From the IMG/VR virus record IMGVR_UViG_3300027971_000123, positions 1 through 35,884 of that record: DNA of 35,884 nt; one strand, 5' to 3'. A model generated the notes under the pieces. That model saw only the letters and a list, made by a program, of their open reading frames with translations. It was not told the origin of the DNA and did not search any database. The translations under genes and the position numbers were made by a program. Origin of the DNA: a virus. This document shows, piece after piece, positions 29,736 to 35,563 of this stretch (position 1 is its first letter; every line of letters begins with the position of its first letter).

Positions 29736-31223
29736 TTAGTAATATGCCGCTTTACGTCTAAAGGATCTTACTTCATCCTCCTCATCAGAGGGAAGTCTTA
29801 AAAATCCACCTTTTCTAAATCTAATCAACGCCTGTGTACTACTGTCCACTAAGTCATCGTGGTCTGAATTGGGAAATGCCGCCATTTCCTCGATCACTTC
29901 CTCCGCCCATCTTGTTGGCGGTGCCCAGACTTTACCAGATGAGAATAAATCCGATACACTATTAATTCGCACTATCTTATCATTACCTCTTGTCGGTGTA
30001 AACTCTTGGACAGGTATCCCCATCGCCCGAAGTTCATAGATTAGTGGTGCACCAGACGCTTTTGCCTCTACTACAAACGCATCCGGCTCCCATTCTCGGT
30101 AATGTTCCATCGCTTTTTCCTTTAATTCTGGAAATTCCATACGTCTTTTAAACGCATCGAGAAGAATAACGTGCGGGTCGGCCTCGTTTTCGTCTTTATA
30201 GAAAACTCCCCATGTCGTACACGCACTATAGTCGCTTCTTTCCGTCTTTGTAAAGGCAGTATCCCAGCTTTGGATGATAAATTGACATTTTGGCGGTCTT
30301 TCTGGCTCCCAAATCTGCCACCACTCTCTTTTTATAATCGCTCCTTCCTCAGAAGTAGGATCTTGTTGGTACTGTGCTTGCCATTTAGATAGCGGAAGTT
30401 CAGTTCTTAACGCTTCAAGCTCTTCATAACTCCAAAATTCTGGCCATAACGGTTTATCACTCGGCAAAATTGCAGGAAAGTCTATTACCTCCCAGTTATC
30501 CCCATCTCTTTCTAAACTCGCCCGCTGTATTTTTCCCACTAAGTCCCGTTTAGACCACCTTGTCATCACAATTACTATACTACCGCCCGGTTGGAGTCGC
30601 TGTCGTGGACCTGATGTGTACCATTCATAGACCTTATCAAAGACAGAAGGGTCGCCGGCGGCTAACGCTGCTTCTTGTTCGGAATGTGGATCATCAATAA
30701 TAAGCAGATCAGCTCCTTTACCAGTAACAGTCCCGCCCACACCAATAGCAAAATACTCACCATTAGAATTAGTGGACCACCGACCAGCAGCTTTACTGTC
30801 GTGTCTAAGACTGACATTTGGGAATACCTTACCATAATGATCTCCATCAACTAAATTCCTTACTTTCCTACCAAACCCTACGGCCAACTCTGCCGTATTC
30901 GAACATTGAATGATTTTCTTATTTGGGAACTTTCCTAGAAACCACGCCGGCAGAAGATAACTCGCAAACTCCGACTTCGTATGTCGAGGAGGAAGGTTAA
31001 TGATTAACCGTCTCGTCTTTCCAGCGGCGATCTCCTCAAACTTCTTTGCCATGACCTTGTGGTGTCTGCCGTCTATAAAGCCCGGCCACATCATTCTTAC
31101 AAACGGTAGAAAGTTTTCCTGCGCCCGTTCCATATCTTCACTGGCTATCCACTGCGCTGCTGCTCGAAATATCTCTTCCCTCTCGCCCGGCGGAAGCTTC
31201 TCTAAGATCTGTTCAAGATTCAT
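29736..31223 (-). CDS. terL: Terminase large subunit
   Basis: A 495-residue packaging motor. The ATPase half has an adenine-pocket-side HHKVMAKKFEEI, a Walker A-like LPPRHTKS (77-84), Walker B LLIIDDPH (173-180; the usual D-E is D-D-P here, a form common in this terminase group) and a coupling motif VMTRW (219-223). The RNase H-like nuclease half has Asp321 in QSWDTAF, Glu386 in FVVEAKASG and Asp456/457 in DHDDLVD. It cuts and translocates concatemeric DNA into the prohead through the portal. It starts in an ATGA overlap with the LexA-like gene. Length and motif order are complete, so it is probably active. Confidence 0.95.
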   Translation of the reverse strand: MNLEQILEKLPPGEREEIFRAAAQWIASEDMERAQENFLPFVRMMWPGFIDGRHHKVMAKKFEEIAAGKTRRLIINLPPRHTKSEFASYLLPAWFLGKFPNKKIIQCSNTAELAVGFGRKVRNLVDGDHYGKVFPNVSLRHDSKAAGRWSTNSNGEYFAIGVGGTVTGKGADLLIIDDPHSEQEAALAAGDPSVFDKVYEWYTSGPRQRLQPGGSIVIVMTRWSKRDLVGKIQRASLERDGDNWEVIDFPAILPSDKPLWPEFWSYEELEALRTELPLSKWQAQYQQDPTSEEGAIIKREWWQIWEPERPPKCQFIIQSWDTAFTKTERSDYSACTTWGVFYKDENEADPHVILLDAFKRRMEFPELKEKAMEHYREWEPDAFVVEAKASGAPLIYELRAMGIPVQEFTPTRGNDKIVRINSVSDLFSSGKVWAPPTRWAEEVIEEMAAFPNSDHDDLVDSSTQALIRFRKGGFLRLPSDEEDEVRSFRRKAAYY

Positions 31224-31441
31224 AAATTACGCATCACTATCCCTAAAGGTCTGACAGTCCGTGCTTTATCTGGCATCCGCTTACAATGACCTAACTCACA
31301 AAGGCGCTTCATAATTCGATGAATGTTGCCCCTACCGTTGACATTTGCCATATACATTACTTCGTCTACTGATGGGCCATACCCATATGACTTCCAGAAC
31401 TCATCAATAATCATATAGATCTCTTTCTGTCGTGGTGTCAT
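31220..31441 (-). CDS. LexA-type winged-helix DNA-binding protein without protease domain (73 aa)
   Basis: The whole protein aligns in pattern with the N-terminal DNA-binding domain of LexA: TPRQKEIYMIIDEFWKSYGY (2-21), GPSVDEVMYMANVNGRGNIH (22-41) including the recognition helix region, then RIMKRLCELGHCKR and a C-terminal RTVRPLG. LexA continues here with an S24 autoprotease domain; this protein ends. It lies inside the packaging operon between two ATGA overlaps (31438-31441 and 31220-31223). It could regulate late transcription, bind LexA boxes in the host, or assist DNA recognition by the terminase. None is proven by sequence. Confidence 0.82.
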   Translation of the reverse strand: MTPRQKEIYMIIDEFWKSYGYGPSVDEVMYMANVNGRGNIHRIMKRLCELGHCKRMPDKARTVRPLGIVMRNL

Positions 31442-31590
31442 TTCTGTCTCGTCTTCGTTTGCGCACTAGCTATCCATCCCTTTGCAATCACGCCCGCTAA
31501 TTCCCAGCGGCGTTGGAACTCTAACATCAACTCTATAGCCTTGTCTACGTCTACAGAACGCATCTTTCTCTTAAATTCTTCATTTTCCAC
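31438..31590 (-). CDS. Small helical protein between terminase subunit genes (50 aa)
   Basis: The frame is open to 31665, but upstream ATGs lie within the TerS gene. I choose GTG 31590 behind a G-rich stretch, overlapping the TerS stop by 11 bp; ATG 31563 (MRSVDVDKAIELMLEFQRRW) is an alternative. The protein is VENEEFKRKMRSVDVDKAIE, LMLEFQRRWELAGVIAKGWI followed by ASAQTKTRQK, probably two helices. No family is recognised. Its stop overlaps the LexA-like start as ATGA, so it is part of the packaging operon. The exact start is uncertain. Confidence 0.6.
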   Translation of the reverse strand: MENEEFKRKMRSVDVDKAIELMLEFQRRWELAGVIAKGWIASAQTKTRQK

Positions 31591-32506
31591 CCCCCACCCC
31601 CTTTTCTCTCCAAACATTGACGGGGGGGTGTTCCTGTACAGTATCTTCAGACTCTTCCCAAACATTTAATACCCCCTCCCCCTCCTCTTTTTTTTCTTCA
31701 TTAGAATCAATGACTTGCGCATCAATGTTAATGTCGTTTATGTCATGTGGTAACGTTACCACTTGCTCTTTTTCTTCAATAGAATCAATGGGTTCTGCGT
31801 CATTTTGTGGTGATTTAGCGTGTGGAATAGTATGCATATCCGCTGGCGTGTCGGTGCGCCCGTTTTGGGTTGTGGGGGTGCGGTGCGTCTGCGGTTCTGC
31901 GGATTGGTTAGGCGTGGGCGTTCCCTTAATTTCCTCTAGTAAACTCTCACCCGTCATGGCGTAATCTACTGTAATGGCGTTCCGGCTGAGTGCATCTTTT
32001 AATTGTTTCATTAGTTTATTCTTAGCATCGAATGAACTATTAATAGTGGTTATTTCCTTCCGTTCTACGAATAAGCCGACATCGTAAGACTTTCCCAGCA
32101 GTTCGAGCGCACGGACACGAGTGGCGGGCGGTGTTTCAGGACTAAGGGCGTGGATTGTTAGTTGGTGCAATATGAGTGCCTTCAAGTTCGAACTCTCATA
32201 ATGTGCCTGTGCCTCAATAGCCAACTTGAACGCCTCTATCTCATTGTGTATTGTTGGGTTACTTGCCAACTTGTGCGCCTCATTACCCTGATATTGTTTT
32301 TTACTCTTAGAGTTATAGTTATCCCTGTAGGCTTGGGCTTTAGTTTTACCCATGGCGACATCTTTAATAAAACCCCTCTGTTTTGTTGTGAGTGTTCTTT
32401 TCTTACCCTCACCCATTATTAGAGACTCTATAGGGAATTGTTTTAGTCCTTCCCTTATTTGTGTTCTATTCAACTTAATTTTATTGGCGGGCTTTTTCGT
32501 AATCAT
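31580..32506 (-). CDS. terS: Probable terminase small subunit with acidic C-terminal extension
   Basis: Residues 38-95 (LTTKQRGFIKDVAMGKTKAQ, AYRDNYNSKSKKQYQGNEAH, KLASNPTIHNEIEAF) have the pattern of Terminase_2-type small subunits: 'T-x-KQ-x-x-F ... AYR ... A-x-KL-x-x-NP-x-I'. A central helical region (about 100-195) would form the oligomer. The final 110 residues are unusual: Pro/Thr/His-rich and then acidic, with a repeated IDSIEEKE / IDSNEEKKE and NVWEE / NVWRE. TerS rings recognise phage DNA and load TerL. It is the first gene of the late block, next to the divergent promoter region. Start ATG 32506 has only a weak Shine-Dalgarno (AAGACA); ATG 32416 is possible. Confidence 0.72.
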   Translation of the reverse strand: MITKKPANKIKLNRTQIREGLKQFPIESLIMGEGKKRTLTTKQRGFIKDVAMGKTKAQAYRDNYNSKSKKQYQGNEAHKLASNPTIHNEIEAFKLAIEAQAHYESSNLKALILHQLTIHALSPETPPATRVRALELLGKSYDVGLFVERKEITTINSSFDAKNKLMKQLKDALSRNAITVDYAMTGESLLEEIKGTPTPNQSAEPQTHRTPTTQNGRTDTPADMHTIPHAKSPQNDAEPIDSIEEKEQVVTLPHDINDINIDAQVIDSNEEKKEEGEGVLNVWEESEDTVQEHPPVNVWREKGVGGGK

Positions 32507-32536
32507 TGTCTTATGTATAGGGTATAAAGTAAGAAT

Positions 32537-32566
32537 ATTCTACCATCATCTTAGAACTAAACACAA
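32537..32566 (-). promoter_or_regulatory. Possible sigma70-type promoter for the packaging operon
   Basis: On the minus strand TTGTGT (32566-32561) is followed after 18 bp by TAGAAT (32542-32537), about 30 bp before the TerS start. The -10 is good and the -35 is weak. Confidence 0.3.
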
Positions 32567-32640
32567 TGCGGGCTTTACTGTATATAAAACCATGAGGGAA
32601 TGTCCTAATAAAATAATTACATAAAATGTAAATAAAACAC

Positions 32641-32668
32641 TTGACAAGCCCATTTTATATGATAATAT
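32641..32668 (+). promoter_or_regulatory. Sigma70-type promoter for the plus-strand gene cluster
   Basis: A perfect TTGACA (32641-32646) is followed after 16 bp by TAATAT (32663-32668) in an AT-rich context. It would give a leader of about 60 nt before the first plus-strand gene at 32737. No other hexamer pair nearby is as good. Confidence 0.65.
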
Positions 32669-32736
32669 CTACACATGAATTAGTTTTATAGTAATACATT
32701 GTAGTTATCTTAACCATATAAATAAAGGGTTTAACC

Positions 32737-32904
32737 ATGAAATTATTTGCACATTATTGGGTATCAAAAAGAAAAGGAAATATTTTAAGCATTAGCGTAG
32801 ATTTTCCTAAGCCTAGCAGTTTAGACAAACAATACAGGGTATCAGGCAAACGAGAGGCTCGCAAAATTGCCAAAGAACTTAATGCCACTTGCTGGAATTT
32901 TTAA
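32737..32904 (+). CDS. First plus-strand early gene, small basic protein (55 aa)
   Basis: An ATG at 32737 behind AAAGGG opens a 55-codon frame: MKLFAHYWVSKRKGNILSIS, VDFPKPSSLDKQYRVSGKRE, ARKIAKELNATCWNF. It is basic, with two or three strands and a helix (GKREARKIAKELNATCW). This layout fits a tiny alpha/beta protein. No family is recognised. It is the promoter-proximal gene, which in phages often codes for a host-takeover factor, but that is inference. It is supported by Shine-Dalgarno, promoter and correct spacing to the next module. Confidence 0.72.
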   Translation: MKLFAHYWVSKRKGNILSISVDFPKPSSLDKQYRVSGKREARKIAKELNATCWNF

Positions 32905-32911
32905 TTAATAC

Positions 32912-32939
32912 GCGGGGAAACCCGCCACCAACTAAGGGA
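32912..32939 (+). repeat. Hairpin/Shine-Dalgarno module, copy 1
   Basis: The 28-nt sequence starting GCGGGGAAACCCGCCACCAA and ending in AAGGGA contains a 5-bp stem GCGGG/CCCGC closed by a GAAA (GNRA) tetraloop, followed by the Shine-Dalgarno of the gene at 32944. It differs at one base from copy 2 at 33405-33432. Confidence 0.85.
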
Positions 32940-32943
32940 TTAT

Positions 32944-33201
32944 ATGAACACAACCGCACAAGTAGAAATAAAAGAAGTTTACGGAAATAGAGCAGTTTAT
33001 CCCGTGAATGATACCGCCAAGTATTTGGCACAATTAGCCGGCACTAAAACATTGACAACCGGCACGATTAACACGGCCAAGAATATGGGCTTTACATTCG
33101 AAGTAATTACGCCAACTTTAAATAATATGGGTAATTTATTAAACGAAGAACAAAAGAACCATTACAACCAAATTTTATTAAACACAGTTAAAGGGAGTTA
33201 A
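32944..33201 (+). CDS. Small early-region protein of unknown function (85 aa)
   Basis: The protein starts MNTTAQVEIKEVYGNRAVYP, continues VNDTAKYLAQLAGTKTLTTG and TINTAKNMGFTFEVITPTLN, and ends in a helical LLNEEQKNHYNQILLNTVKG. The first half, with 'EIK-x-VYG-x-x-x-YPV-x-x-TAK-x-x-A-x-LAGTKTLT', is a recurrent small phage domain in my memory, with no assigned function. The central part may be a helix-turn-helix-like unit (TGTINTAKNMGF). Shine-Dalgarno AAGGGA (from the hairpin module) lies 4 nt before the ATG. Probably early. Confidence 0.75.
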   Translation: MNTTAQVEIKEVYGNRAVYPVNDTAKYLAQLAGTKTLTTGTINTAKNMGFTFEVITPTLNNMGNLLNEEQKNHYNQILLNTVKGS

Positions 33202-33206
33202 TAACT

Positions 33207-33440
33207 ATGCAAAATGAAAAACTTACACATGACGAATTGCATTGGATTGTTATATCAATTAATAATGAAATTGGAAGAATGTTTAAACAAGCGCAATCAT
33301 TTAATGAATTAGATTCTTGGAAATACAGAAGAGAGAATGAGGGATATATAGAAGTTCTTTTGAGTGCAAAAACCAAACTAATACTTACACAATTTAACTT
33401 AGAGGCGGGGAAACCCGCCACCAACCAAGGGAGTTTATAG
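33207..33440 (+). CDS. Small helical early-region protein (77 aa)
   Basis: A charged helical protein: MQNEKLTHDELHWIVISINN, EIGRMFKQAQSFNELDSWKY, RRENEGYIEVLLSAKTKLIL, TQFNLEAGKPATNQGSL. The last 12 residues (EAGKPATNQGSL) are encoded by the second copy of the hairpin/Shine-Dalgarno module, so they may be an add-on without function. No family is recognised. It starts 5 bp after the previous stop behind AAAGGGAG. Confidence 0.72.
   Translation: MQNEKLTHDELHWIVISINNEIGRMFKQAQSFNELDSWKYRRENEGYIEVLLSAKTKLILTQFNLEAGKPATNQGSL
33405..33432 (+). repeat. Hairpin/Shine-Dalgarno module, copy 2
   Basis: This copy matches copy 1 at 27 of 28 positions. With one base on each side the stem is 6 bp (GGCGGG/CCCGCC) with a GAAA loop. 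It lies inside the 3' end of the 77-aa gene and supplies AAGGGAG upstream of the gene at 33442. Confidence 0.85.
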
Positions 33441-33441
33441 C

Positions 33442-33723
33442 ATGATTTATTTTAAGCCTATGGGCGATATGTTATGTATGAATAGAACGCCAGCACTCAG
33501 TTATCCACGGGTAGCGGATTCCATTCTAAGCGGGATTTTAGCCGGCTTAATGGAAAGAGGATATACCGAAAAGATGGCAAGTGCTTTTATTACTTCCAAA
33601 ATTTTAAGGTGCGAACTTGACGGAAAACTAGAGGATGCACTTTTTAATTTTGCCAAATTTTACGGGGAAACAATAGCACCAACTTATATTGATAAATGCG
33701 AACAATACGCAAAGGAAGATTAA
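33442..33723 (+). CDS. Small early-region protein of unknown function (93 aa)
   Basis: MIYFKPMGDMLCMNRTPALS is followed by YPRVADSILSGILAGLMERG, YTEKMASAFITSKILRCELD and a helical C-terminus GKLEDALFNFAKFYGETIAP. The middle looks like a helical bundle of two or three helices. A possible shorter start is ATG 33460 (MGDMLCM). No family is recognised. The gene uses the second hairpin/Shine-Dalgarno module. It is followed after 3 bp by the next gene. Confidence 0.72.
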   Translation: MIYFKPMGDMLCMNRTPALSYPRVADSILSGILAGLMERGYTEKMASAFITSKILRCELDGKLEDALFNFAKFYGETIAPTYIDKCEQYAKED

Positions 33724-33726
33724 AAC

Positions 33727-33987
33727 ATGAATGATTATTACACTTTTAACATAGCCAGCCACTATGCCAGCGCAATTGTGAACGGGGATTATTCCGGTTT
33801 AGATGATGCCGAGGAAAAACAGTTAAACGAATTTTTTGAGAACCTTAACAATTATCTAGGTGTAGAAAATACCACTATGGATTTAATGCTAGACGATTAT
33901 GAGCAAGATAGTTATTTTGACATTGACGAAGTAAGCGGGCTTTATGCGGACTGTATCGAATTTAAATTATACATAAGGACAATATGA
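33727..33987 (+). CDS. Small acidic early-region protein (86 aa)
   Basis: A strongly acidic protein: MNDYYTFNIASHYASAIVNG, DYSGLDDAEEKQLNEFFENL, NNYLGVENTTMDLMLDDYEQ, DSYFDIDEVSGLYADCIEFK. The element 'ASAI-x-NGD-x-SGL-x-D-x-E' recurs in small phage and plasmid proteins whose role is unknown. Acidity is a property of DNA-mimic inhibitors, but I have no specific support for that. Its stop overlaps the next start as ATGA (33984-33987), so it is coupled to the ArdC-like gene. Confidence 0.72.
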   Translation: MNDYYTFNIASHYASAIVNGDYSGLDDAEEKQLNEFFENLNNYLGVENTTMDLMLDDYEQDSYFDIDEVSGLYADCIEFKLYIRTI

Positions 33988-34283
33988 ACGAATACGCACA
34001 AATAGCCCTAGAACGGGCAACCGGCAATACTTCCATGATGAATTATGGGCGCATAATGGCGGGCTTTCAGTCCAAGGGATTACCAGCCGAGGAAATACAC
34101 CCTAGGGTAAATGTATTGACTTTACAGGCATGGAACGCCAAAGGGCGCAGAGTAAAACGCTATGAGACGGGCGTAAAAATATTAACTTGGGTAAACATGA
34201 AAGCAAAAGACGGGACAGAATACAAACGCCCTAAAAATGTTTCAGTATTCCACATATCACAAACCCAACCAATGAAAGGTTAA
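33984..34283 (+). CDS. ArdC N-terminal-domain-like protein (99 aa), possible antirestriction or ssDNA-binding role
   Basis: Residues 20-96 resemble the N-terminal ssDNA-binding domain of ArdC antirestriction proteins: NYGRIMAGFQSKGL, then RVNVLTLQAWNAKGRRVKRY, ETGVKILTWVNMKAKDG and a strand ending VSVFHISQTQP. In full ArdC a metallopeptidase domain with HExxH follows; here the protein stops, so it would act as a stand-alone domain. ArdC from plasmid pSa protects incoming DNA. A role in protecting injected phage DNA fits its early position but is inferred. Good Shine-Dalgarno AAGGAC before ATG 33984. Confidence 0.65.
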   Translation: MNEYAQIALERATGNTSMMNYGRIMAGFQSKGLPAEEIHPRVNVLTLQAWNAKGRRVKRYETGVKILTWVNMKAKDGTEYKRPKNVSVFHISQTQPMKG

Positions 34284-34286
34284 ACC

Positions 34287-34517
34287 ATGATTACAAACGA
34301 TAGTTTTACACGGGTAAACAATGACACGAACGGCAATCCCCGTTATGTTATCCACTTTTTAAACTTAAATAATGATTATGAGAACGCACTAAAAACCGCT
34401 AGAAAATTAGGCGGGCGTAAATTCCATAATAAACAATACGGGGGCGGGATTGTTTTTCAATCCTACAATAACCACGCTTTAGCCAATCAACTCAACAAAT
34501 TAATAGGTGCAATATGA
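34287..34517 (+). CDS. Small conserved phage protein (76 aa)
   Basis: The protein reads MITNDSFTRVNNDTNGNPRY, VIHFLNLNNDYENALKTARK, LGGRKFHNKQYGGGIVFQSY, NNHALANQLNKLIGAI. The 'NDTNGNPRYV-x-HF' then 'A-x-KLGGRKFHNKQYGGGIVFQSYN' pattern is recurrent in small proteins of phages and plasmids in my memory, with no function. The FHNKQYGGGIVFQSYN part looks like a compact strand-turn unit that might bind nucleic acid. It is in the same operon as the ArdC-like gene, and its stop overlaps the next start. Confidence 0.78.
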   Translation: MITNDSFTRVNNDTNGNPRYVIHFLNLNNDYENALKTARKLGGRKFHNKQYGGGIVFQSYNNHALANQLNKLIGAI

Positions 34518-34813
34518 AAATTACAATGACCACTATAAAAAGTTTTATTAAGAAAAATGATAATTTATATATTCAAAATTTATCCCGTTTTGATGGCATG
34601 GTAGATTGTGTAATGCCAAGCGCAGAGCAGAGTTTTCAACCCGTGGAAAGAATACCATTACGGGACATTTGGAACGATAACCACAAAGGAATTAAACAGG
34701 CTTGGTTTACCCTTGGCGGGGATGATAGATTTTACCCGTTTGAGGATGACACTTTCAAGGGTTATGAAGTGGTTAATTGTTGCGGGAAGTTTATTCTAGC
34801 AATCAAAAAATAA
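34514..34813 (+). CDS. Small conserved protein of unknown function (99 aa)
   Basis: MKITMTTIKSFIKKNDNLYI is followed by QNLSRFDGMVDCVMPSAEQS, IKQAWFTLGGDDRFYPFEDD, TFKGYEVVNCCGKFILAIKK. The 'KSFI-x-KN-x-x-LYI ... FDGMVDCVMP ... GYEV-x-NCCG-x-F-x-LAI' pattern is one I recall from phage and mobile-element proteins of unknown function. The vicinal Cys pair (NCCG) near the end may be structural. It starts in an ATGA overlap (34514-34517) behind AGGTGCAAT and is followed by a stretch holding two hairpins. Confidence 0.76.
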   Translation: MKITMTTIKSFIKKNDNLYIQNLSRFDGMVDCVMPSAEQSFQPVERIPLRDIWNDNHKGIKQAWFTLGGDDRFYPFEDDTFKGYEVVNCCGKFILAIKK

Positions 34814-34820
34814 TAGCCGT

Positions 34821-34860
34821 TAGCCCGTTTAATGCGGGTTAATGGATGCTATTTTGCATC
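34821..34860 (+). promoter_or_regulatory. Two tandem hairpins upstream of the 57-aa gene
   Basis: TAGCCCG-TTTAATG-CGGGTTA (34821-34841) can form a 7-bp stem with one G-U pair. GATGC-TATTTT-GCATC (34845-34860) forms a 5-bp stem. Neither is followed by a T run, so they do not look like terminators. The Shine-Dalgarno GAGGGGG (34869-34875) follows. Confidence 0.5.
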
Positions 34861-34879
34861 TTACACTTGAGGGGGTTAT

Positions 34880-35053
34880 ATGAATGTTTATATAGAAAAC
34901 GGATTTAAGAACCGCAAAGAGTATCTTGAGAACTTAGCGGATGATTTTGGAACGGATACGGGAACTGTATTTATGTTAGCCGAATTTTTAGGACAATCCG
35001 AGGACTTCGATGGATTGATTACTTCACTAGAGGATTACTTACAAGACTATTAA
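34880..35053 (+). CDS. Small acidic conserved phage protein (57 aa)
   Basis: An ATG at 34880 behind a strong GAGGGGG opens a 57-codon frame: MNVYIENGFKNRKEYLENLA, DDFGTDTGTVFMLAEFLGQS, EDFDGLITSLEDYLQDY. The 'NGFKNRKEYLENLADDFG ... VF-x-LA-x-x-LG-x-SEDFDGL' pattern is familiar from short proteins of phages and conjugative elements, with no known activity. It is acidic and helical. It is preceded by two hairpins and followed by another. Confidence 0.78.
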   Translation: MNVYIENGFKNRKEYLENLADDFGTDTGTVFMLAEFLGQSEDFDGLITSLEDYLQDY

Positions 35054-35060
35054 ACTAACC

Positions 35061-35080
35061 GCCCGCCCTAAAAAGCGGGC
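35061..35080 (+). promoter_or_regulatory. GC hairpin upstream of the Shine-Dalgarno of the next gene
   Basis: GCCCGC (35061-35066) pairs with GCGGGC (35075-35080) over an 8-nt CCTAAAAA loop, 4 nt before AAAGGGA (35084-35090) and ATG 35095. The layout (GC stem, Shine-Dalgarno, start) matches the two repeated modules further left. Confidence 0.55.
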
Positions 35081-35094
35081 AAGAAAGGGACACA

Positions 35095-35298
35095 ATGAAA
35101 TATATTAGACTGAGCCAGCATTTATCGAACATAGCAACAGGCAATTATTGGAACGATACAGTATTAAAACGGGTATTTAAAAACCCATTATTAAACGATA
35201 CGGAACGCTTGCTTGTTTTATGGTTTAGTAAAGGTTATCCAAATTTACGCCACCAAATGCAAGAAATATCTATAAAACTTTATCTAAACAGGGCATAA
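35095..35298 (+). CDS. Small basic early-region protein (67 aa)
   Basis: The protein MKYIRLSQHLSNIATGNYWN, DTVLKRVFKNPLLNDTERLL, VLWFSKGYPNLRHQMQEISI is basic and helical. No family is recognised. A strong Shine-Dalgarno AAAGGGA lies 4 nt upstream, directly after a GC hairpin. Its stop is followed by an 8-codon frame (ATG 35301 to TAA 35327) that carries the Shine-Dalgarno of the next gene. Confidence 0.68.
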   Translation: MKYIRLSQHLSNIATGNYWNDTVLKRVFKNPLLNDTERLLVLWFSKGYPNLRHQMQEISIKLYLNRA

Positions 35299-35329
35299 AA
35301 ATGAACGAACTTTTAAAAGGATTGTAAAA

Positions 35330-35563
35330 ATGCAAAATATTGAATTAGATAATTGGGTTTACGCTTGCATAGCACGATTAACAGATAATTTTGATTGGGC
35401 TGGGCAAGATATAGAGTTTGAGGATAGATGCCAATTTGAGCAGTTATTAATTGACGCTATTATTTCAAATAAAGAACTAGCGGATAAATTCGTGGATTTA
35501 TGCTTAGACCACGGAATTGTTGAGCATGATTATTTTGATACTTTAGAGGAAAATTATGACTAA
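35330..35563 (+). CDS. Small acidic early-region protein (77 aa)
   Basis: The protein MQNIELDNWVYACIARLTDN, FDWAGQDIEFEDRCQFEQLL, IDAIISNKELADKFVDLCLD, HGIVEHDYFDTLEENYD is acidic and predicted mainly helical. No family is recognised. AAAGGATTGTAAAA precedes the ATG. It overlaps the following gene by 8 bp, so the two are coupled. Confidence 0.7.
   Translation: MQNIELDNWVYACIARLTDNFDWAGQDIEFEDRCQFEQLLIDAIISNKELADKFVDLCLDHGIVEHDYFDTLEENYD

Larger units (their letters stand above)
32507..32736. promoter_or_regulatory. Divergent regulatory region between late and early genes
   Basis: This 230-bp AT-rich stretch separates the minus-strand packaging operon from the plus-strand genes. It holds a consensus-like plus-strand promoter (listed separately) and a weaker minus-strand candidate. 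I see no convincing protein frame or tRNA in it. It is the natural place for the early/late switch. Confidence 0.6.

Noticed and set aside
31220-31441. LexA-like protein as a lysogeny repressor
   Set aside because: There is no S24 protease domain, no integrase and no operator array visible, and the gene sits in the late packaging operon; temperate lifestyle is not supported by this window.
31617-31964. Plus-strand 115-codon frame with Cys/Ser-rich product
   Set aside because: It is antisense to the low-complexity tail of the small terminase gene and has no start signals.
34821-34860. Hairpins upstream of the 57-aa gene as a transcription terminator
   Set aside because: No T run follows either stem, and a strong Shine-Dalgarno and gene follow immediately.
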